A stretch of 64,000 nt of DNA from Actinoplanes philippinensis (lineage in GTDB: Bacteria; Actinomycetota; Actinomycetes; Mycobacteriales; Micromonosporaceae), in assembly GCF_900113015.1 (NCBI RefSeq), contig NZ_FONV01000003.1, positions 124,001-188,000 of the forward strand. The letters run 5' to 3'. Made by a program: the position numbers and the translations under genes. The notes under the pieces are model-generated. The model ran no database searches. It was given only the letters and a program-made list of their open reading frames with translations, and was not told where the DNA came from. Below are positions 52,641 through 59,831 of this stretch, piece after piece. Each line of letters starts with the position of its first letter. Position 1 is the first letter of the stretch.

Positions 52641-53855
52641 TCAGGCGGCCACCTCCGCGAGGATCGGCTCCACGTCGGTCCAGCCGGAGCCGTGCTCGGC
52701 GGAGCGGATGACCGCGTCGAGCACCAGCTGCACCTGCAGGGCGTCGGTGAACGACGGGGTCGGCGCGCCGCCGGTGGCAATCGCTTCGACGAGGTCGCGG
52801 GCCTGGTGGGTGAAGGCGTGCTCGTAGCCGATCCCGTGTCCCGGCGGCCACCACGCCGACAGGTACGGGTGGTCCGGCTCGGTCACCAGGATGCGGGTGA
52901 AACCCTGCTCGTCGGAGGGTTCGGTGGCGTCGTAGAACTCCAGCTCGTTCATCCGCTCGAAGTCGAACGCCACCGACCCGCGCGAGCCGTTGATCTCCAC
53001 CCGCAGCCCGTTCTTGCGGCCGGTGGCGAACCGGGTGGCCTCGTAGGTGGCGATGGCCCCGCCGTCCAGCCGGGCCAGGAACAGCGCGGCGTCGTCGACG
53101 GTGACCGGGCCGGTGGGGGCGGTACCCCCGTTGTCGTCCCCCGCGGCGGCGCTGAGCCCGCTGGAGGTCTGCGGCAGCGGCCGTTCCTTGACGAACGTCT
53201 CGGTCAGCGCGGTCACCCCGGCGATGTGCTGGCCGGTGACGAACTGGGTGAGGTCGATGATGTGCGCGCCGATGTCGCCGAGCGCGCCGGAGCCCGCCTT
53301 GTCCTTCTGCAGGCGCCAGACCAGCGGGAACTGCGGATCGGTGATCCAGTCCTGCAGGTAGACGGCCCGGATGTGCCGGATCTCGCCGATCCGCCCGTCG
53401 GCGACCATCCGCCGCATCAGGGTGACCGCGGGAACCCGGCGGTAGTTGAACCCGCACATCGACCGGACCCCGTTCGCCTCGGCGCGGACGGCCGCGGCGG
53501 CCATCTCCCGGGCCTCGGCGATCGTGTTCGCCAGTGGCTTCTCGCAGAGGACGTGCTTGCCGGCTGCGAGAGCCGCGATCGCGATCTCGGCATGGCTGTC
53601 ACCGGGGGTGCAGACGTCGATCAGGTCGATGTCGTCCCGGGTCACCAGTGATCGCCAGTCGGTGGTGTGCTCCTGCCAGCCGAGGCGGGCCGCCGCTGCG
53701 GCGACGTTCGCCTCGTCACGGCCGCAGACCGCCGTCATCCGGACGTGCAGCGGCAGGTCGAAGACGCGGTTCACGGTGCGCCACGCCTGGGAGTGCGCGG
53801 CGCCCATGAACGCGTAGCCGACCATGCCGACCCGCAGGTGTGATTGCGTGGACAA
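52641..53855 (-). CDS. Gfo/Idh/MocA-family oxidoreductase
   Basis: A 404-residue NAD(P)-dependent dehydrogenase. Rossmann motif GMVGYAFMGAAHSQAW near residue 10, VLCEKPLANT near 102 with the catalytic Lys, GFNYRRVPA near 140, and DIGAHIIDLTQFVTG near 197 with the active-site Asp/His. The start is TTG, with GGGGGGAG upstream. It ends the second sugar operon and lies 23 bases after the substrate-binding protein. The family oxidises hydroxyls of sugars, inositols and glycosides. Confidence 0.92.
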   Translation of the reverse strand: MSTQSHLRVGMVGYAFMGAAHSQAWRTVNRVFDLPLHVRMTAVCGRDEANVAAAAARLGWQEHTTDWRSLVTRDDIDLIDVCTPGDSHAEIAIAALAAGKHVLCEKPLANTIAEAREMAAAAVRAEANGVRSMCGFNYRRVPAVTLMRRMVADGRIGEIRHIRAVYLQDWITDPQFPLVWRLQKDKAGSGALGDIGAHIIDLTQFVTGQHIAGVTALTETFVKERPLPQTSSGLSAAAGDDNGGTAPTGPVTVDDAALFLARLDGGAIATYEATRFATGRKNGLRVEINGSRGSVAFDFERMNELEFYDATEPSDEQGFTRILVTEPDHPYLSAWWPPGHGIGYEHAFTHQARDLVEAIATGGAPTPSFTDALQVQLVLDAVIRSAEHGSGWTDVEPILAEVAA

Positions 53856-53878
53856 GTTGGGTCTCCCCCCGTACGCGG

Positions 53879-54937
53879 TCAGAACCCGAGCTGGATGTAG
53901 CTGCTCGCGTTCTCCTTGGTGATCGTCTCCGAGGCCAGCACGATCTCCTTGGGAACCTGGAGTTCCACCAGGTCGGCCAGGCCCTTCTTCTGGCCGATCA
54001 GGCGGGCCAGCGAGATCGCCGAGGAGGCCATCGACGGGCTGTAGGTGACCGTCGCCTTGAGCACCGAGTTGTCGGCCTGGATCGTCTCGATCGCCTGCTT
54101 CGAGCCGGCGCCGCCGACCATGATGAACTCCTTGCGGCTCGCCTGGTTGATCGCGGCGAGCACGCCGACGCCCTGGTCGTCGTCGTGGTTCCAGATGGCG
54201 TCGATCTTCGGCAGTGCCTGCAGCAGCTGGGACGCCTCCTGCTGGCCGGAGTCGACGGTGAACCGGGCGGCCCGCCGGTTGGCGACCTTGAACCCGGCCG
54301 CGGCCAGCGTGTCGGAGAAGCCCTTGGACCGGGTCTGGGTCAGCTCCAGCTCGTCCATGCCGGCGATCTCGCCGATCACCGGGCTGGCCACGCCCTTCGC
54401 CTTCATCTGGGCGATGATGTAGTCGGCGGCGGCCACGCCCATGCCGTAGTTGTCGCCCATGATCTGGGTGCGGTAGGCGCGGGCGTCCGGGAAGGCGCGG
54501 TCCAGGTTGACCACCGGGATCCCGGCGGCCATCGCCTCCAGGCCGAACGAGTTGAGCTCCTTGCCGTCGTGCGGCAGCAGCACGATGACGGTCGGCTTCT
54601 GGCCGATCAGCGTGGACAGGGCGGCCCGCTGGGCGGCGGCGTCCGCGCCGGCCTCGACCGACTTGAACTCCACGTCGCTGAAGGTGGCGGCCTGGGCCTT
54701 GGCGTTGTTGGTGATGGCGGCGATCCAGCCGTGGTCGGCGGCCGGCGCGGAGAACCCGATGGTCACCTTCGTGCCGGGGGCCGCGTTGCCGCCGCCGCTG
54801 GTGTCGGCGGCCTTGGTCTGCGCCGGGGTCGGCGCCGCCTCGTTGCTGGTGCAGGCGGTGAGCAGGGCTCCCGCGCCGACCGCCGCGCCGCCGAAGAGCA
54901 GCCGGCGTCGTGACAGGTCGGAATTGATCTTGGACAT
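53879..54937 (-). CDS. Sugar-binding lipoprotein of the second ABC system
   Basis: A 352-residue Peripla_BP_4-type binding protein. The N-terminus SRRRLLFGGAAVGAG has a twin-arginine motif and is followed by the lipobox LLTACTSN, so it is a Tat-exported lipoprotein. The mature fold has IGFSAPAADHGWIAAITNNA, IVLLPHDGKELNSF and IDAIWNHDDDQGVGVLAAI, typical of the ribose/xylose class. AGGAG gives good spacing to the second ATG of MVM, taken as the start. Confidence 0.93.
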   Translation of the reverse strand: MSKINSDLSRRRLLFGGAAVGAGALLTACTSNEAAPTPAQTKAADTSGGGNAAPGTKVTIGFSAPAADHGWIAAITNNAKAQAATFSDVEFKSVEAGADAAAQRAALSTLIGQKPTVIVLLPHDGKELNSFGLEAMAAGIPVVNLDRAFPDARAYRTQIMGDNYGMGVAAADYIIAQMKAKGVASPVIGEIAGMDELELTQTRSKGFSDTLAAAGFKVANRRAARFTVDSGQQEASQLLQALPKIDAIWNHDDDQGVGVLAAINQASRKEFIMVGGAGSKQAIETIQADNSVLKATVTYSPSMASSAISLARLIGQKKGLADLVELQVPKEIVLASETITKENASSYIQLGF

Positions 54938-55033
54938 GACCATCTCCTATGTCTGATGAGAACGGGGCGAATCAGGGTGTACGGATCCCGGCGGCCGTCG
55001 ACGCGGACGGCCACCTCGTGGAGACATGTCGCT

Positions 55034-56095
55034 CTAGGTGCGCGAGAACAATCGTGTGACGGACTGGAAACGGAACTGCTGGACCAGCACTGCGGCGACG
55101 ATGATGCCGCCCTTCACCATGTTCTGGGCCTCGGTGGAGAGGCCGTTGATGGCGAACAGATTCGTGATCGTCGCAAAGATCAGGACGCCCAGGATGGAGC
55201 CGACGATCGTGCCCCGTCCGCCGCTGAGCAGGGTGCCCCCGATGATCGCGGCGGCGATGGCGTCCAGTTCGTACAGGTTGCCCATGGCCGCCTGGGCGGA
55301 GGTCGCCTGCGAGGTGAGCATGATCGCCGCGATGCCGCAGCAGAGACCGGACAGCCCGTACAGCAGCATGGTGTGCCGTTTGACGTCGATGCCGGCCAGC
55401 CGGGCGGCCTCCGGGTTGCCGCCGACCGCGACCGTGCGGCGGCCGAAGGTGGTGCGGTTGAGCAGGATCCAGCCGGCCACCGCCACCGCGGCGAGGATGT
55501 AGACCAGCACCGGGATGCCGAGGATCTTGGTGCTGGCGATGCCGTTGATGAAGGTGTTCGCCGAGATCTGCGTCTGCTTGCCGGAGATCGCCGCGGCCAG
55601 GCCCCGGGCCGCGACCAGCATCGCCAGGGTGGCGATGAAGGGCACGAGACGGCCGTACGAGATGAGCAGCCCGTTGACGAGCCCGACCGCCACACCGACC
55701 ACGAGAGCGGTGAAGATCATGCCGCCGGCGCCGTACGACTGGGTGGCGAGCGTCGTGCACCACACCCCGGCCAGGGCCACGATCGCGCCGACCGACAGGT
55801 CGATGCCGCCACCGATGATGACGAAGGTCATCCCCACCGTGACGACGCCGACCACCGACGCCAGCTGCAGGATGGACAGGATGTTCGTCCACACCCAGGT
55901 CGAGTTGCCGTAGAGCTCCGGCTGGGTGATCGCGCCGATCACGATCAGCGCGACCAGCACACCGACCAGGACCAGGTTGCGGGTGACCGACTCGCCGGCC
56001 TCCCCCGCCCACGGGCGCTTACGACCGCCGGGCGGGGCCGGCTCCGGTCCGGGCTTCGCCGGCGTCTGCAGCCCGGTGCCTTCACTGAGGGTCAC
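55034..56095 (-). CDS. Sugar ABC transporter permease (second system)
   Basis: A 353-residue CUT2/RbsC-type permease with about ten helices. The cytoplasmic N-terminus is Pro-rich (KPGPEPAPPGGRK). The conserved block with VGGNPEAARLAGIDVKRHT near residue 220 is the usual coupling region. It overlaps the ATPase gene by four bases (ATGA), and a 96-bp gap separates it from the binding-protein gene. Confidence 0.93.
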   Translation of the reverse strand: MTLSEGTGLQTPAKPGPEPAPPGGRKRPWAGEAGESVTRNLVLVGVLVALIVIGAITQPELYGNSTWVWTNILSILQLASVVGVVTVGMTFVIIGGGIDLSVGAIVALAGVWCTTLATQSYGAGGMIFTALVVGVAVGLVNGLLISYGRLVPFIATLAMLVAARGLAAAISGKQTQISANTFINGIASTKILGIPVLVYILAAVAVAGWILLNRTTFGRRTVAVGGNPEAARLAGIDVKRHTMLLYGLSGLCCGIAAIMLTSQATSAQAAMGNLYELDAIAAAIIGGTLLSGGRGTIVGSILGVLIFATITNLFAINGLSTEAQNMVKGGIIVAAVLVQQFRFQSVTRLFSRT

Positions 56096-57627
56096 GCCGG
56101 CGCTCCTTCCATGAGCGACCCCGCCATGACGAGGTCGAGGACGGTGTCTTCGTCGAGTTCGGTGGAGGGCGCCTGGTGGACGACCCGGCCCTCGCGCATC
56201 ACCAGCACGCGGTCGGACAGGCCGAGCACCTCGGGCACCTCACTGGAGACCAGCAGCACGCCGACACCCTCGGCGGCGAGCCTGCGGATCACCCGGTACA
56301 GCTCGGCGCGGGCGCCCACGTCGACGCCGCGGGTTGGCTCGTCGAGCAGCAGCAGCCGGGTGTCGCCGAGCAGCCACCGGCCGACGACGACCTTCTGCTG
56401 GTTGCCGCCGGACAGGGTGCCGACCGGGCGGCGTACGTCGAGCGGGCGCAGATCGAGCGAGCCGGCGATCCGGTCGGACTCGGCCCGTTCCCGGCGGGCG
56501 TTGGTGAACCCGAGCCGGGCCAGCCCGGTGAAGGTGGCCAGCGTCATGTTGCGGTAGATCGGCTCGCCCAGCAGCAGTGCCTGGCTCTTGCGCTCCTCCG
56601 GGGCCATGCCCATGCCGGCCCGGACCGCGGAGCCGACACTGCCCGGACGCAGGGCCTTTCCGGCCAGCTCGACGGTACCGGTGTCCGGGCGGCGGGCGCC
56701 GTAGATGGTCTCCAGCAGCTCGGAGCGGCCGGAGCCGACCAGGCCGGCGATGCCGACGATCTCCCCGGCGGCGACACTCAGCGACACGTCGCGGAACTCG
56801 CCGGCACGGCTCAGGTCCCGGACGCGCAGCAGCTCCTCGCGGGCGGGCGGCTCGTCGGGGCGGGGCGGGAAGACGTACTCGATGGTCCGCCCGGTCATCC
56901 GGCTGACCAGCTCGCTGGTCGGCGTCTGCGCGGCGGACAGGTTGGCCGCGGTGGTACGGCCGTCCTTGAGGACCGTGACCCGGTCGCCGATCTCGCGGAT
57001 CTCCTCCAGGCGGTGCGAGATGTAGATGACCGCGATGCCCCGCGCCGTCAGCCGCCGGATGATCCGGAACAGGTTCTCCACCTCGTCGTGGGCGAGCACC
57101 GCGCTGGGCTCGTCCATGATCAGCAGGCGGGCCTCCTGGGACAGCGCCCGCGCCATGCTGACCACCTGTTTCCCGGCCGCCTGCAGGGCGTGCACCATGC
57201 GGCGGGCCGGGATCTCCTCGTGGCCGAGGGAGCCGAGGATGCCGCGGGTGCGCTCGGCCATCGCGCCGCGGCGCACGAAACCGAGGCGGCGCGGCTCGTG
57301 GCCGAGGAACACGTTCTCCGCCACGGACAGGTCGTCGACGAGGTCGAGTTCCTGGTAGATGGTGGCGATCCCGGCCTTCATGGCGGCCTGCGGGTTGCTG
57401 AACGACACCGGCTGGCCGAGCCACTCGACGGTGCCGGAGTCGGGGCGGTGCACCCCGGACAACACCTTGATCAGCGTCGACTTGCCGGCGCCATTCTGCC
57501 CGAGCAGGCAGTGCACCTCACCGGCCCGTACCTCCAGTTGCACGCCGTCGAGAGCACGTACCCCGGGAAAGGTCTTGACCAGATCGGTGAGCCGCAGCAC
57601 CACCTCGTGATCGTTGTCGGCGGTCAT
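56092..57627 (-). CDS. Sugar ABC transporter ATP-binding protein, two ABC domains (second system)
   Basis: A 511-residue CUT2 ATPase. Domain 1: Walker A GQNGAGKST near residues 46-54; the signature region reads HALQAAGKQVVSMARAL, without the usual LSGGQ; Walker B LLIMDEPSAVL near 173. Domain 2: a degenerate Walker A GLVGSGRSE near 299, signature LSGGNQQKV near 410 and Walker B LLLLDEPTRGVD near 431. The asymmetric active sites are normal in RbsA-type proteins. GGGGGAGG precedes the ATG. ROK regulator gene lies 26 bases upstream. Confidence 0.93.
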   Translation of the reverse strand: MTADNDHEVVLRLTDLVKTFPGVRALDGVQLEVRAGEVHCLLGQNGAGKSTLIKVLSGVHRPDSGTVEWLGQPVSFSNPQAAMKAGIATIYQELDLVDDLSVAENVFLGHEPRRLGFVRRGAMAERTRGILGSLGHEEIPARRMVHALQAAGKQVVSMARALSQEARLLIMDEPSAVLAHDEVENLFRIIRRLTARGIAVIYISHRLEEIREIGDRVTVLKDGRTTAANLSAAQTPTSELVSRMTGRTIEYVFPPRPDEPPAREELLRVRDLSRAGEFRDVSLSVAAGEIVGIAGLVGSGRSELLETIYGARRPDTGTVELAGKALRPGSVGSAVRAGMGMAPEERKSQALLLGEPIYRNMTLATFTGLARLGFTNARRERAESDRIAGSLDLRPLDVRRPVGTLSGGNQQKVVVGRWLLGDTRLLLLDEPTRGVDVGARAELYRVIRRLAAEGVGVLLVSSEVPEVLGLSDRVLVMREGRVVHQAPSTELDEDTVLDLVMAGSLMEGAPA

Positions 57628-57653
57628 GTCGCCTCCCCCCTGCTCGGCTCCGG

Positions 57654-58847
57654 TCATGACGCCTGCTCGAAGGCGACGTCGCTGGCCAGCACCGCCGCGC
57701 CGGTGACCCCGGCGCGCGAGCCCAGCTCGGAGAGGACGATCGGCAGGTTGCCGGTGGCCAGCGGCAGCGACCGGCGGTAGACGGCGCTGCGGATCTCGGC
57801 GAGCAGGATGTGGCCCAGCTGCGCGAGCCCTCCCCCGATCACGATCATCGACGGGTTGACGAAGCTGACCAGCGACGCCAGCACCGAGCCGATCCGGTGC
57901 CCGCCCTCGCGGATCAGCTTGATGCAGGCGACGTCGCCCTCGGCCGCGCTCACGGCGACGTCCCGGGCGGTGAGAGTGCCGTTGGCGGCGAGCCGGTCGG
58001 CGAGCGCCTGCGACGCGCCGGAGCGGGCCGCGACCAGCGCCTCCCGGGCCAGCGCGGTCCCGCTGAACAGGGCCTCCAGGCAGCCGACGTTGCCGCACGA
58101 ACACATCGGGCCGTGCGGGTCGACCTGGATGTGGCCGATGTCGCCGGCGCATCCGTCGGTGCCGCGGTAGACCTCGTCGTTGAGGTAGATCCCGCACCCT
58201 ATGCCGGTGCCGACCTTGACGAACAGGAAGTCCTGCACGCTGTGCGCTACCCCGCCGTGCTGCTCGCCGACGGCCATGATGTTGACGTCGTTGTCGACCA
58301 CCGCGGGGCAGCCGTGCTCGCGGGTCAGCAGCTCCCGCACCCCGAACCGGTCCCAGCCCGGCATGATCGGCGGCGAGACCGGCACCCCGTCGCGGAAGCT
58401 GACCGGCCCCGGGACGCCGATGCCGATCGCGTCGAGCCGGTCGTAGGCGCCGTCGACGCGGGCCTTGGCGAGCAGCTCGTTGACCCGGTGCAGGGTGGCC
58501 TTCGGGCCGGAGCGGATGTCGGCCTCCTCGGTGTAGGCGGCGACCGGTTCCAGGCGGCCGTTGGTGACCTCCACGTCGATGGAGCTGGCCCCGAGATCGA
58601 CGGCCGCGAACCGGAGCCGGGGGTGCAGCTCGACGAGGGTGGAACGCCGGCCGCCCCGGGAGGCGGCCATCCCGGCCTCGACGACGAAGCCCTGAGCGAC
58701 CAGGCGCTCGACCTCGGCGAGCAGCCGGGGCCGGGGAAGTTGCAGGCGATCGGCCAGCTCAGCCCGCGAGATGGCGCCCTCGTTGCGCAGCAGGCGCAGC
58801 AGCTGCAGGTAGGGGGGATCGATCGTCATACGCACGGTTGACCTCAT
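57654..58847 (-). CDS. ROK-family transcriptional regulator
   Basis: A 397-residue regulator. N-terminal winged helix-turn-helix at about residues 15-60 (LRLLRNEGAISRAELADRL). The ROK domain follows, with FAAVDLGASSIDVEVTN near 81, the zinc motif MCSCGNVGCLEALFSG near 223-238, and the sugar-binding GHIQVDPHG. The DNA-binding arm indicates a repressor in the NagC/XylR style rather than a kinase. It is the first gene of the sugar-uptake operon and probably controls it in response to the imported sugar. ATG at 58847; ATG at 58829 is the alternative. Confidence 0.93.
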   Translation of the reverse strand: MRSTVRMTIDPPYLQLLRLLRNEGAISRAELADRLQLPRPRLLAEVERLVAQGFVVEAGMAASRGGRRSTLVELHPRLRFAAVDLGASSIDVEVTNGRLEPVAAYTEEADIRSGPKATLHRVNELLAKARVDGAYDRLDAIGIGVPGPVSFRDGVPVSPPIMPGWDRFGVRELLTREHGCPAVVDNDVNIMAVGEQHGGVAHSVQDFLFVKVGTGIGCGIYLNDEVYRGTDGCAGDIGHIQVDPHGPMCSCGNVGCLEALFSGTALAREALVAARSGASQALADRLAANGTLTARDVAVSAAEGDVACIKLIREGGHRIGSVLASLVSFVNPSMIVIGGGLAQLGHILLAEIRSAVYRRSLPLATGNLPIVLSELGSRAGVTGAAVLASDVAFEQAS

Positions 58848-59010
58848 ATCCGCACGCCGGGGCGTGCCCGAGCCCGTCGGGTGTGACATCTATGTTTCGT
58901 CGATGTGTTACATGCGCCACAGTAGAAGCCATTGCTGCCACTGTCCACAGCTTCTTCATGATCTACATCAAACTTTCGACAGATCATGCAAAAGCCTTTA
59001 GTCTCACGGC
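58848..59010. promoter_or_regulatory. Divergent ROK/HAD control region with two dyads and a leaderless promoter
   Basis: Towards the HAD gene: TCGACA (58976-58981), 17 bases, TAGTCT (58999-59004), then six bases and ATG at 59011, a near-consensus -35/-10 pair giving a leaderless mRNA. CATGATCT (58957-58964) and AGATCATG (58981-58988) form a perfect 8-bp inverted repeat bracketing the -35. Towards ROK, TGTGACATC...GATGTGTTACA (58882-58912) is a looser dyad, a candidate ROK operator. Confidence 0.6.
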
Positions 59011-59694
59011 ATGCCGGACTCCGCAGCTCTCCCGTACGACGCCGTGCTCTTCGACTGCGACGGGGTGCTCGTCGACTCCGAGGCCATCACCAACGCCGTG
59101 CTCCGGACGATGCTGCACGAGCTGGGCTGGCCGATCTCCGAGGCCGACTGCTTCCGCCTCTTCGTCGGGCGGGCGCTGCGCGACGAGGCACCGGTCATCG
59201 AGGCGCACACCGGTGTCACCGTGACCGAGCAGTGGCTGGGCGAGTTCCGCAAGCGCCGCAACGACGCCCTCACCCTCGACCTGCTGCCGATCCCCGGCGC
59301 GGTCGCGGCGGCCCGCGAGATCGACCGGATCTACCGTGGCAGCCTGGCCTGCGCCAGCGGCGCCGACCGGCACAAGGTCGAGCTGCAGCTCACCAAGGTC
59401 GGCCTGGACACGGTCTTCGCCGGCCGGATCTTCAGCGGGATGGAGACGCCACGCAGCAAGCCCGCGCCCGACGTCTACCTGGCCGCCGCGGCCGACCTCG
59501 GCGTCGACCCGGCCCGCGCCGCCGTCATCGAGGACACCCCGACCGGCGTCCGCGCCGGCGTGGCCGCCGGCGCCACCGTCTACGGCTACTGCCCGCCGGA
59601 CAGCCCCTCCCACAACACCCCGGACACCCTGCTCGACGCCGGCGCGACCCACATCTTCACCGACATGTCCGCCCTGCCGGCCCTGCTCTCCTGA
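59011..59694 (+). CDS. HAD-superfamily hydrolase, phosphoglucomutase/phosphatase type
   Basis: A 227-residue cytoplasmic HAD protein. Motif I FDCDGVLVDSE at residues 13-23 has the nucleophile Asp and general acid/base Asp; a helical cap domain covers about 25-85. Motif II is ACASGADRHKV near 115 (Ser in place of the usual Ser/Thr is kept). KPAPDVYL near 150 supplies the Lys, and VIEDTPTGVRAG near 171 the two Asp residues. The subfamily includes sugar phosphatases (YniC-like) and beta-phosphoglucomutase. Divergent from the ROK gene, hence possibly part of the same sugar response. Confidence 0.92.
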   Translation: MPDSAALPYDAVLFDCDGVLVDSEAITNAVLRTMLHELGWPISEADCFRLFVGRALRDEAPVIEAHTGVTVTEQWLGEFRKRRNDALTLDLLPIPGAVAAAREIDRIYRGSLACASGADRHKVELQLTKVGLDTVFAGRIFSGMETPRSKPAPDVYLAAAADLGVDPARAAVIEDTPTGVRAGVAAGATVYGYCPPDSPSHNTPDTLLDAGATHIFTDMSALPALLS

Positions 59695-59699
59695 GCCGA

Positions 59700-59755
59700 C
59701 TCGCCCTCCCCCGGCCCGCCTCGCCCTCCCGGCCCACCTCGCCCTCCCGGCCCGC
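59700..59755. repeat. Three 18-20-bp repeats just after the HAD stop codon
   Basis: Three tandem copies of CTCGCCCTCCCGGCCCGC-type sequence start 5 bases after the stop (59700, 59720, 59738). The first has a 2-base insertion. They run into the terminator hairpin. Confidence 0.8.
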
Positions 59756-59775
59756 CCCGGCCTTTCGTGGCCGGG
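59756..59775. terminator. Hairpin between the HAD and GGDEF/EAL genes
   Basis: CCCGGCC and GGCCGGG form a 7-bp stem around TTTCGT, between the convergent genes. Confidence 0.5.
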
Positions 59776-59831
59776 CGGCCGCCATGTGCTGTCGAGCCGT
59801 GCGGCCGGCGTCGCCCCGCTGAGCCGCCGGC

